A stretch of DNA of 64,000 bases. It comes from Prinsepia uniflora. Its lineage: Eukaryota; Streptophyta; Magnoliopsida; Rosales; Rosaceae. The DNA lies in the NCBI GenBank assembly GCA_032719365.1, contig CM064867.1, positions 62,804,136 to 62,868,135 of the forward strand, read 5' to 3'. Position numbers and translations under genes: made by a program. The notes under the pieces are model-generated. The model had not been told where the DNA came from. It saw nothing but the letters and a program-made list of their open reading frames with translations, and searched no databases. This document shows positions 54,781-64,000 of this stretch, in pieces; positions within the stretch are counted from its first letter, which is position 1, and each line of letters opens with the position of its first letter.

Positions 54781-56516
54781 TGACACGACCCATCCCAATC
54801 CCCCCAGGATTACGTGGGATGTGTCATGCTCCCGTCTTACCCACGTGTGACACGAAGGCTAGACACTCGTCTAATCCCCGTGTAACGCGAAAGCCATACA
54901 AAGGAATAACCCAGGTCAACAGCTCAGACGGGACTTCCACAGCGTGCCGAATCAGTGAAGGAGTGTGATGTCTCAATCTCGGCTACAACTGGCATCTGCG
55001 ATCAACCTGAGGGGCTAAAAACCGTAAAAGTTGTGAGTGGACGAAAATAAATAATTTAATAAAACACATTTCTTTAAAGACATTTATGCCCTTCACTTAA
55101 AAACTATGCATGCATACGAAAACTAGTTAATTAAATATAATAAAAAGGTTTATAAAACCAAAGCCATTTCCTTCCTCAAATAATTAGGGTCTTAGCCCAA
55201 AACCATAAAATCAACCAAGTGTGGGAACTTAGCCCAAAACCGTAAAACACCGAAAATTCGTAAATTCAAATCCAAGTGGGCCACTGCCCAAATCCATAAA
55301 CACAAAAATACAATTTCATAAATTCAATAAATCATGTTTACCAAATACCCATCCTCGGCATCCCAAATGCCTAGCGTCCTAGACGCTTGACATCCCAGAC
55401 GTCATATCTCACGGTCTAAGCAACGCGTGCTGCCCGGGGTCTCTCTAGGTAAATCTCTGACATCCCAGATGTCTGACGTCCCAGACGTCTGATAATAGCA
55501 ATCCTGCTCCTGAGTCACTATACGGTCTGGTTGCTCCGTGTAATGACCCCTCGTAGGCAATGCATCGTGACTTCCCCAGTGTCCCAGACATCTGGAAGAG
55601 ACCATCTACATATCCTCATCTAAGGATGGTACATGGAAAACATCTTTATAAAACCATTTCAAAACATCTCAAAGGGGCCATGCCCGGAATTTCCATAAAA
55701 CTATCATAATTCCATAAATCCAAGTACTCAAATCCAAATCCATTTTAGGGTCTCTGAACCTGAAATCACATTTATAAACCACAAATGGGACTCATACCTG
55801 ATATCATACTCAACGGGCCTCAAGGCCGATATTGTAAACCAATTAGGCCTACTACTTGATATCTCATTAAATCAAATGGACTCCAAGTCCGATAGTTTCC
55901 AATCAAATGGGTCTCATGTCCGATTTCCATATTTCCAAATCCAAAACCATTCCATTAAGCCATCATAAAAAATCCAAGCACGTATAACACAATGTAAAAC
56001 CATAAACCTCGAAATACGTGTAAATACGTAAATCATAAATACCACAATCATAATCATATAAATCACATAGATAAAACATATAAAACAGTTATGCATGCAT
56101 CATATTTCAAAAACAAAAGTCCACTCACAGACTGTCCTAGCTACTACCTTCATACGAGTGCCATAAGCCTCCCCGAGGCAAATGCACCATCTCCCGGACG
56201 TCCAGTCCTATCCAAATCATACTCGAAGGTCACTAACTATCTATACAAGTCTATAGGATAAAACCCCAAAACTCTTAGAAAAGTCAAGGTGTCTTGGACA
56301 CGTTTCTCGAGGTGTAAAATCTTGATTTGACCAACCTAACGATCTCCGATCGACCCGAAACCACTACCATTGGATTTGAATCGTCAAAACCTTTTGAATG
56401 ACACTGGTCAACGCTCAAAAAAATCAACATTGTTGATGTCACTGAAGTCAACACTGATGTCAACGGTCAATGTCTAACGTCATCGCTGTCAGATCTGACT
56501 GTGCCAATTGTTAGCC
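54781..56516 (-). mobile_element. Antisense LTR, 3' end intact, split at 56516
   Basis: It starts TGACACGACCCATCCC, the same minus-strand 3' terminus as 36147. It carries the hairpin region (54826-54862), GGGC-type units (55680-55930), ATGCATGCATCA (56090) and an ACGT/GTCA-rich end. The continuation after the inserted sense LTR is 59555-59902. Confidence 0.75.
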
Positions 56517-59500
56517 TGTAACGGCCCGTCCTGAATTTCGAGATTAGATTAGTGACTTATCAAGGATTAGTGAGGTTAATCGGTGATTAGTGGGGTACTT
56601 TCGGACGGACAATGCGAAATGACAATTTTTCCCATAGAATGGGCAAAACGTTGCTTTTTTGTTCTGGCGGTCAAATGGACTTTGGTCGATGACTGTGATG
56701 TAGTTCGGGACATCACAAGTTTATAGACAGGTGACACGTCCAGTTCCGACATTCATGGAAGAAGTTATGACGTTCAGAAGTTCAAGGGTATTTTGGTAAT
56801 TTGGTTTTAAAAAGGGGCAAATAGTTGACTTTTGACCTGGGAGGTCCGATGGCCAAGGGCCAAGGACCGTTACATAGATTGGGTCGATATGATGAGGTGG
56901 CATTATCATGATCGGACCGTTACATAGATCGGGAAAGTTATGGGTCACGGAAGTTCGATTGCACCATGCACGTATTACGAGGCAATGATGAGGTGGCATT
57001 ATCTGATTGGTCAGATATTTATGTGGGACCAATGGATGAGTGACAAGTGTCACTCATCCCATTGGCCCAAACCTCCAATTTGTGGATCTAATTAATTAAA
57101 TAGTATTATATTTTTATTTTATAATTCCCACTCATCTCATCCTTTAATCCTCACCATCCATCCCTATATCTTCCTCTCATCTCCACCCTTCATTCCATCG
57201 TCTAACTCCCATCACCAACCTCACCATCTTTCTTCTTTTTCTTCAAAACCCGATCATCCATTTTCCATCCAACCCTCAAACACACACGACACATCACTCC
57301 ACCAATATACTTGCATCCATACGTCTGTGTGATAGTGTGAGAGGCTGAGAGAGGAGCTGTGAGGCAAGGGATAGACGGCAGCGATAACCTAGGTAACCCC
57401 AGAACCCGCGTGTTTTCAAATTTGGAGGATTTTGTTTTGGACGTTGTTTCGAGTTCCTAATGATCCTAACATGATCTAGGGACCTAAATGAGTCGAATGG
57501 GATTGATCTCGAGGGCTGGGATGGCCAGAGTCGACGGCAAAGACTAGTTGCAGGTGGCCGGTTCATCCATGGTCCATAAAGGTGCGGTTTAGGATTGTTT
57601 TTAGGTTCTTGAAAGCATGATCTGATAGATAATCATGAGGGAATGAGTTTAGGATTGAAAGATTTGAAAACAGACAAAAAATGGAGTGTTTAGAACGCTG
57701 AACTGTGACCGCTGGTTCGGTTGGACCGAACCATTCTGAACCGGTTTGAATAGATGTAGGGGTTGATGAATAGTGCGACGCGTGGGCTTCACGAGCATCC
57801 CCTTTGGGAGGTACGTGGGGGCGCGCGAAGCATCCATTGGGGATGACTTCAACATGACTTTTTATCTATTTGATGTAACGAACATTTTGGGACCGGTTTC
57901 ATGTCGATCGGACACCGTCTTGATATTGTTTGGGACATCCGAAAGTTTAGGATCGACTTTAAAAATGGTTAAAAATTCTGGAAAATTACGGGGCTTTAGT
58001 GAGGGGTTATTTAAGTAGTTAGTAACCCTCTATTATGATTTGGACAGGTTTGGAGGTCCCGATGACGACGATTAGCCTGGTGAGGCTTACGGCACGCAAA
58101 CCGCGGCGACAGCTTAGAACGGTCTGTGAGTGGACCTTGATTTCTAAACTGTGATGCATGCATAAATGTTTTATATGTTTTATGGATATGAATCTATGAT
58201 GTTTATTTGGATGATTGTGATTTATATGGTTTCACGCATTTCGAGGCGGTTTACATGCTTGCACGTAAATAGAGGTTTTCAATTTTGCACTGATTTTCCG
58301 TGCTTATAGTTTTGGAAATGATTTCATGAAATGGTTCTGGATTTGAAAAGATAAACTCGGGTTCGAGACCCTTTTTTTTTTGGAAACCCTCGGGCTCGAA
58401 GTCCATTTAGTTACGTTCTCGGGCTAGAGGCCCAATTGGTTCTTGAATCGATTTTGGAATATGGACCGGGCATGAGACCCAATTGATTTATGAACTCTCG
58501 GACTTGAAGGCCCAGTTGGTTTACGAAACCGGGCACGAGACCCATTTAGTTTACGAAATCGAGCACGAGGCCCAGTTGGTTTACGATTCGAGCCGGAGGC
58601 CCAGTTTTTATTTGGATTCGGGCTTAGGACCCAGTTATGTTTTAAGATTGTGATTTCGGGTTAGGGACTTATAAATGGATTTATTGTTCATGACGGTTTA
58701 TGGGGACCGACATGAACCCTTGAAAGGTTTTTATGGTTCATGACGGTTTATGGGGGCAGGCATGAACCGTTGAAAGGTTTTAAGAATGATTTCAAATGGT
58801 TTTTCGTATACCATCCTTATATATATATATATATATATATATATGAATTGTCTCCTACGGGGAGGGTCGTTGGCCTGTGTGGACCTCGGAGTAGTCACGG
58901 AGCACTAACTGAGTGGAGTAGCCCCCGTTGGGCTCCTTACTCTCATAAAGGCAATGGATTATAACCCCCAAGGAAGGTCATTGATCTACGGACATTGACC
59001 TGGGTGGACCCTAGGGAGACTTGGGCTTTGAGACCCCGGGTAGCATGCGCGTAGCTCTAGATACCGTGACATGATTGGTTATATGATATATATATTGATA
59101 AACATGATTTCTTGGATTTGCGAAATTGTGTTTTATGATTGATAAATGGATTTGGGTTGAGATCCCACATATGTTTATTATGTTCTAGATTTCTGTAAAT
59201 GGTTTTGGGCAGGGGCCTGTATGATTATGATTGTTTAAACATATGTGGTTTGATAAATGGTTTTACTATGCATGCATGCTTTTTAGTGAAGGGCATAATG
59301 GTCTTTTATGAAATATGTTTTACAAACTCTTTTTTTTGTCCACTCACAGTCTTTCTGTTTTCAATGCCCTTCAGGTTGAATACGGTGCAGACTGTAGCAG
59401 AGACTGAGACATCACATACCTCTTCCGGATCCTCGCGTACTCTGGAAGCCTTCGGGCTAAAGGTTCAAATTTTCCCTTGTCTGACACTTCATGTCAGACG

Positions 59501-59554
59501 GGATCTGGAACATTCCTCGTTAATCCCAGAGGGATTGCGACGGGTCCTGAGACA
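56517..59554 (+). mobile_element. Sense long LTR, near complete
   Basis: It starts TGTAACGGCCCGTCC and ends ACGGGTCCTGAGACA, with all family blocks: palindrome (57033-57058), TTTGATGTAACGAA (57870), ATGCATGCATAAATG (58153), GGGC array (58350-58640), TA tract (58818-58844) and acceptor-like block (59337-59378). It looks like a solo LTR inserted in an antisense LTR. The flanks (TAGCC and ACCTT) do not form a convincing target duplication. Confidence 0.8.
58350..58640 (+). repeat. GGGC-hairpin minisatellite in LTR
   Basis: Units of the type 'cgggctagaggcccaattgg' and 'cgagcacgaggcccagttgg' equivalent to 26590-27020. Confidence 0.7.
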
Positions 59555-59902
59555 ACCTTCCATTGGTCCACGTCACTAACATGTTAGTGACACGTGGTAG
59601 CTCATGATTGGGCCACATCACTAACATGTTAGTGCTGATTAGGCACTGACATGTGATACGTGTCGTCATCCCATAGGCCTACCTCTAACAGCTGTCAGAT
59701 GATGACGTCACCTGCTGATGTCATCATCATCCCTGACCTCTAGCCGGTTTAACCCGACTGCTTGTTTGCATTTGTACATGTACGATATAGGTTCGATTTC
59801 TAGGTTTCGAGGTCATGGATCGATAGGGTAGGAATGGACAAAGCTATAGGGACTAACGGCTTCGAAAATGGTGGTCGGACGACGGAGAACCAGCTGGGTC
59901 GG
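59555..59902 (-). mobile_element. Continuation of antisense LTR
   Basis: It resumes the ACGT-rich stretch interrupted at 56516, then 'gccggtttaacccgactg' (59743). It ends at a Cassandra scrap. It contains two palindromes, at 59572-59591 and 59619-59634. Confidence 0.55.
59572..59634. repeat. Two palindromes CACTAACATGTTAGTG
   Basis: GTCACTAACATGTTAGTGAC (59572-59591) is a perfect 20-bp palindrome. Its 16-bp core is repeated at 59619-59634. Confidence 0.85.
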
Positions 59903-59927
59903 GGACACGAGTCTTACAATCCATCCC
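59903..59927 (-). mobile_element. Cassandra scrap (LTR start plus purine tract)
   Basis: GACACGAGTCTTACAATCC continuing to CATCCC is the antisense of the purine-tract/LTR-start junction of Cassandra elements. The piece is too short to be more than a junction remnant. Confidence 0.5.
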
Positions 59928-59929
59928 TG

Positions 59930-60415
59930 GTAGCACGCCTTGTTTAGACCATGAGATATGACGTCTGGGACATCAAGCATCTGGGACGCTAGACATCTGG
60001 GATGCCGAGGATGGGTAGTTGGTAAACATAATTTATTGGATTTATGAAATGGTATTTCTGTGTTTAATAAATGGATTTGGGCAATGGCCCACTTGGATTT
60101 GGATTTTCGAATTTCGGTGTTTTATGGTTTTGGGCTGAGTTCCCACACTTGGTTGATTTTATAGTTTTGGGCTAAGGCCCCAAGGTTTTTGAAGGAAATG
60201 ATTTTTGTTTTATAAACGTTTTTATTATATTTGAATTAACTGGTTTTAGTATGAGTGCATAGTTTTGAGTGAAGGGCAAAAATATCTTTTTATGAAATGT
60301 GTTTCGTTAAATTATTTATTTTCGTCCATTCACAGCTTTTATGGTTTTTAATGCCCTTCAGGTTGATCGCGGATGTGAACTGTAGCAGAGACCGAGACAT
60401 CACACTCATCCACTG
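59930..60415 (+). mobile_element. Sense LTR 3' fragment
   Basis: It runs from 'tggtagcacgccttg' through 'gacatctgggatgccgagga' and 'agtgaagggcaaaaat' to 'gtccattcacagc...gcccttcagg' and 'gaccgagacatcacac' (60415). The terminal hairpin is missing. Confidence 0.7.
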
Positions 60416-60680
60416 GTCTGGGCGCGCTTTAGAAGTTTATCCCATCTTCTTCGTCTCAGTCTTCCCTTTCGATCAATGGACTCAAAACTATGAAATCAAA
60501 CCTAGATTTTACCTTTGAGCTCGTGAACAGTAGCCATGAATTTCAAATGAGTTTTCCAGCTAGCTCCGGCCACCTGAGCCCAAGATGCTTCCGCTGTGCC
60601 GCTCTGATAAAATCACCCTGACAAAGCATACACGAAAAGGAAATGTTCCGAATTTATCGGATGTGTCGGGCTGTGCCTTG
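60416..60680. other. Unassigned segment
   Basis: No gene or repeat was recognised. 'gctctgata' at 60602-60610, near 'cctgacaaag', resembles an antisense primer-binding site beside an LTR end, but the element is not identifiable. Confidence 0.3.
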
Positions 60681-60831
60681 CCTAAGGGGGGTGGATTGTA
60701 AGACCCGTGTCCTGGAGGGAACAGTGAACGATCCCACATTCCTGCAAGGGGAATGGTGATGTGCCTTATCTATGTAGGCACACTCCTATCTAGCACTAGG
60801 CCTTTCGAGAGCTCACTAGCTTTGGATTCCT

Positions 60832-60901
60832 GGGAACTCCAAATTTACGCGAGTTGAGGCTGGTGCAATCCCATGATGGGTGACCCACTGGGAAGTTGCA
60901 C
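60832..60901 (+). promoter_or_regulatory. 5S-like module, left LTR of Cassandra 3
   Basis: 'aactccaaatttacgcgag' (mutated box A) and 'tgatgggtgacccactggga' (intact box C). Confidence 0.7.
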
Positions 60902-61182
60902 GTGAGCTCCCGAGAACAAAACCGTGAGGGCTGGGCCCAAAGCGGACAATATCGTGCTAGATGGGTCAGCTCGTGACAGAATGGTATCAGAGCTCTCAAC
61001 CAGAAGTGTTCTAGTGAAGATGTTGGGCCCCAAGGGGGGTGGATTGTAAGATCAGTGTTTTGAGAAGAACGGTGAATAATCCCACATCGCTCGGGGAGGC
61101 AAAGGTGTAGTGCCATATATGTGTGGGCACATATGTATCTAGCATGAGGCTTTTTGGAAGCTCAGTGGCTTTGGGTTTGGTT

Positions 61183-61251
61183 GGAATTCCAAAGTTAAGC
61201 GAGTTGAGGCTAGTGCAATTCCATGAAAGGTGACCCACTGGGAAGTTGCAC
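61183..61251 (+). promoter_or_regulatory. 5S-like module 1, right LTR of Cassandra 3
   Basis: 'attccaaagttaagcgagtt' and 'gaaaggtgacccactgggaa'. Confidence 0.7.
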
Positions 61252-61400
61252 CGTGAGCTCCCGGGAACAAAACCCTACGAGATGGGCTAGTTCGGCTAGT
61301 GAGTCCAGAGGGGACAATATAGTGTTAGATAGAGTGCGCCGCTGCACAACTCTAATCTAAACGAGGCCTTTTGGGAGCTCACTAGCTTTGAGTTCGGTTG

Positions 61401-61470
61401 GAACTCCAAATTTAAGCGAGTTGAGGCTTGTGCAATCCCAAGATTGGTGACCTACTAGGAAGTTGCACGT
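61401..61470 (+). promoter_or_regulatory. 5S-like module 2, right LTR of Cassandra 3
   Basis: 'aactccaaatttaagcgagt' and 'agattggtgacctactagga'. It is more mutated than module 1. Confidence 0.65.
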
Positions 61471-61545
61471 GAGCTCCTAAGAACAAAACTGTGAGGGCTG
61501 GGCCTAAAGCGGACAATATCGTGCTAGATGGGTCGGGTCGTGACA

Positions 61546-64000
61546 TCTCTACATTTTCCCTTCTAGTTCCTTATCCACATCTGACTCGCACCAAAGTCCT
61601 CTTATAGTAGCTCGTATCACTCAGTGACCAACGCTATGATCATGACTTCTCTCGAGTCTCAATTGTCATCTCACTCATTCTGAGTGCATATGGACCCCAT
61701 CGAATACTTGCTTTAGCCGAGATAATCACAATCACAAGTGCTAGGGTTTCTCTGGCCCACAACCATGGCATTGAACGCCATGCTCACACAACAACTGAGC
61801 CCTTTAAATACACTCTATGTTAGGGCACAGTATTCGATGTCTAGTCCTCGTTCTCAATGTACACTCAACATCGAACCCCGTCTGATTACCATTCCATGTC
61901 CCTCTTGGACTCAATCTAATGATCGTACCACATCAATAAAACTAATCATTACTCAGCAATCTCATTGTCAAATGTGCACTACTCATAGGCTTGCTGAAGG
62001 ACTGCACTCATGCAACTTTCGACCACGTACCAATATCCACACCTTGGACATAGTTCGAATGTTAACCAGATGGCTGACATGCCAATCATGAGCCAGTACT
62101 AGAACCTGTCTGTCCGATCTCTACTTTGGACAGACCGTACACTATACTCAACATCCTCTCTGAATTTTCCCGGTTACCCGACCAACACTTGAGATGTTCC
62201 CGACACACCCGCATTGAGAGTTCCAAAGACCAACCATCTTACGTCTACCAAGACACACCAATCCAAACCTCAACCCCTATCCTGATGACGCGATGGGTCA
62301 GATCCTGAAACTATGCTGTAACATCGAAGCCAGTCTATGTGTCTCACTGGAACACTATCAAACAACACTCCATGGTCACCCTCCGTCAGTCTAATCACTC
62401 AATCTGAAGCTCCACTAAAGAAGGTAGATGAATTGTACGCAAGAGATAACGAGCCTGCAAACATCCTACTCGAGGCATTGGCTATTCTACTCACTTTTCC
62501 CGAATGATGCTCAAATTTTCCATCATTGTCAGTCAAACAGCCCTTACGGTCTCCTCTGCCTCGAGTTCAACTCTGATCACCTCAACTGTCTAGCTGCAAA
62601 AGCAAAACCCTAACTTGTAGCATAAGTACATAATTTGAACCCCCGTATCGATGCATCACTCCCATTTCTAAAATAATTAATATCGTCCAAGATAGTCAAA
62701 CTAGAGCAATAATCAATAATCTGATCACTCAATCATCATCTCATACCAGATTGATTCCCTTCCGAGTCAATCCCATCAACGAACTACAATCCCAGAAGAA
62801 AACCTCCACTCGAAGGTCGATAACACTCATCCAGTCTGAGTGAATCTAATCCCTCAATTACGGTGGTTAATTGATGTTAATCCAAAGCTACATCGGTCCT
62901 CCGAGCATTCACCATACACTCTCAAAGATGATATCATAATCAGGAAATCAACACTGGTCCACATTTCTCGAAATCCATCCCCATCTCACATGTACGAATC
63001 CTTGGTATACCATAACAATATTACCGTTGATACTTCGTTCCAACTCACGATGATCTACTATCACCACAGTACTATTCATTAGCCATCTTGGGAAATTTCA
63101 CTTCTAAAGTCAATTCACGAATCACACATCCGAGCATACAATACATGCATCCGAAGAATGTCTTTCTACCGATTTCCTAACTTCAAGTCAAGTCAAACCA
63201 TTTCCATTAAGGTATATTTCCTACACCCTCAAGTCTATCGTAACTCAACCTCCCTCTGATGTAGCAATCTCTGTAAATCCTGCAAGGGATACCACTATGA
63301 ATCTCGTCATAACCGACATCATCCTCAAGCTTACTAAGCCATCTGGGAACTTCATGACACGTTTCCCACGTCCCTAACGACCTTGTGATAGGGTGGTACT
63401 GCCTCCAAGTCGTAACTCACTCGTACAAAAAGCAATCTTGACTACCCAAATGCAACTGGTTCCTCCAAAACCCAACAGAGGAGTAACGGGTAGTCCACCG
63501 AACCATCAGGACATCACGATAAGTCATTGTGTCCTAGAAAACTAGTCTGTCATTTGTCTCACCTTTTACGCAAAACCAATAGGTGATTCCATCACCTCAC
63601 CAGTCAGAGTACTGGCTCGAATGTCCCAACCCAATGGGTTGCCAATCCCAAGAAAAGAGTGTGTGTGAGTCCAAACTCCATCAACACTTGTACAATCCAT
63701 CCAAAGATAGCTAGGGTACCTGTCACCAATCCAAGCATATCCCGTGCCTCCAGTAATATAACCGAGCAAGAAGGATACTAAAACTTCACTGAGCTATTCA
63801 GGATCCTCTCCGTCCCACTCAACGACCAATCTAACTCGCACGTCTGCCACTCAAGGGCTCGAAGCAAGAGGCAACCATCGTCCAAGCTCCCTAGAAAAAC
63901 ATCCTCTAGAAGCACTCGCCGTCATCCAGAATCATCCAATCGTTACTGGATTCCATCCAACTCATCTCCACTGAGATGGTGTGGCATCTCAACACAATCG
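61546..64000 (-). other. Unassigned region, perhaps antisense LARD interior
   Basis: It is C/A-rich with no long open frame and no domain I recognise. One stretch (about 61830-61852, 'cagtattcgatgtctagtcc') resembles the reverse complement of the LARD interior near 31200-31225. The base composition is also that of antisense LARD interior. The rest could not be aligned by eye. Confidence 0.3.

Larger units (their letters stand above)
60681..61545 (+). mobile_element. Cassandra element with unequal LTRs
   Basis: Left LTR 60697-60978 (282 bases) has one 5S-like module. The core (60979-61044) has the primer-binding site TGGTATCAGAGC (60982-60993) and a purine tract. Right LTR 61045-61545 (501 bases) has two 5S-like modules. 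A purine tract also precedes the left LTR (60681-60696), as if another core once lay upstream, so this may be the remains of a tandem made by unequal recombination. No target duplication was found. Confidence 0.85.

Noticed and set aside
56512..59559. Target duplication around the LTR at 56517-59554
   Set aside because: The flanks TAGCC and ACCTT do not match, and shifting the ends by a few bases gives no clean duplication.

Overview
This window is plant nuclear DNA, most likely from a flowering plant. The evidence is a stretch of TTTAGGG telomere-type repeats, several Cassandra-type elements carrying 5S rRNA-like sequence, chromovirus-like Ty3/gypsy pol remnants, and a broken fragment of a plant RCC1/PH/FYVE-family gene with an intron. 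I see no intact protein-coding gene. Nearly all of the 64 kb is repetitive DNA: nested, inverted and truncated LTR retrotransposons.

The dominant component is one superfamily of very long LTRs (about 2.4 to 3.1 kb). They begin TGTAACGACCCGTCCC and end GGGACGGGTCCTGACA. At least fifteen full or partial copies lie in both orientations. One copy (5130-14496) belongs to a recognisable but heavily broken Ty3/gypsy element with gag, protease, RT, RNase H and integrase remnants. Two others flank a non-coding internal region of about 3.2 kb: 24967-34892, with a perfect 5-bp target duplication, and 41766-51732. These look like large non-autonomous LTR elements (LARD type) that share termini and primer-binding sites with the gypsy family. 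Two solo LTRs (9264-12222 and 36192-39128) also have perfect target duplications.

Layout: 1-2755 antisense LTR; 2757-3170 antisense gag fragment; 3200-5129 unassigned AT-rich DNA with a TATA-like site; 5130-14496 gypsy element split by a Cassandra (7291-8443) and a solo LTR (9264-12222); 14497-16154 minus-strand element reduced by deletion; 16155-18648 sense LTR ending near a 25-G run; 18649-19651 antisense LTR; 19652-21494 low-copy-looking DNA with the host pseudogene; 21495-23834 LTR fragments; 23835-36146 sense LTR split by LARD copy 1, which itself carries Cassandra 2; 36147-41765 antisense LTR split by a solo LTR; 41766-51732 LARD copy 2, carrying an inverted LTR and a telomere-repeat patch; 51733-53530 Cassandra fragments and a diverged region; 53531-60415 antisense and sense LTRs; 60697-61545 Cassandra 3; 61546-64000 unassigned DNA, possibly antisense LARD internal sequence.

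The functional logic is of parasites on parasites. The non-autonomous LARDs probably used proteins of the gypsy family. The Cassandra elements, with Pol III-type 5S promoters in their LTRs and an initiator-Met tRNA primer site, inserted into both. Unequal recombination, internal deletion and double-strand-break repair then reshaped the copies. All family and homology calls were made by eye; no database search was run.
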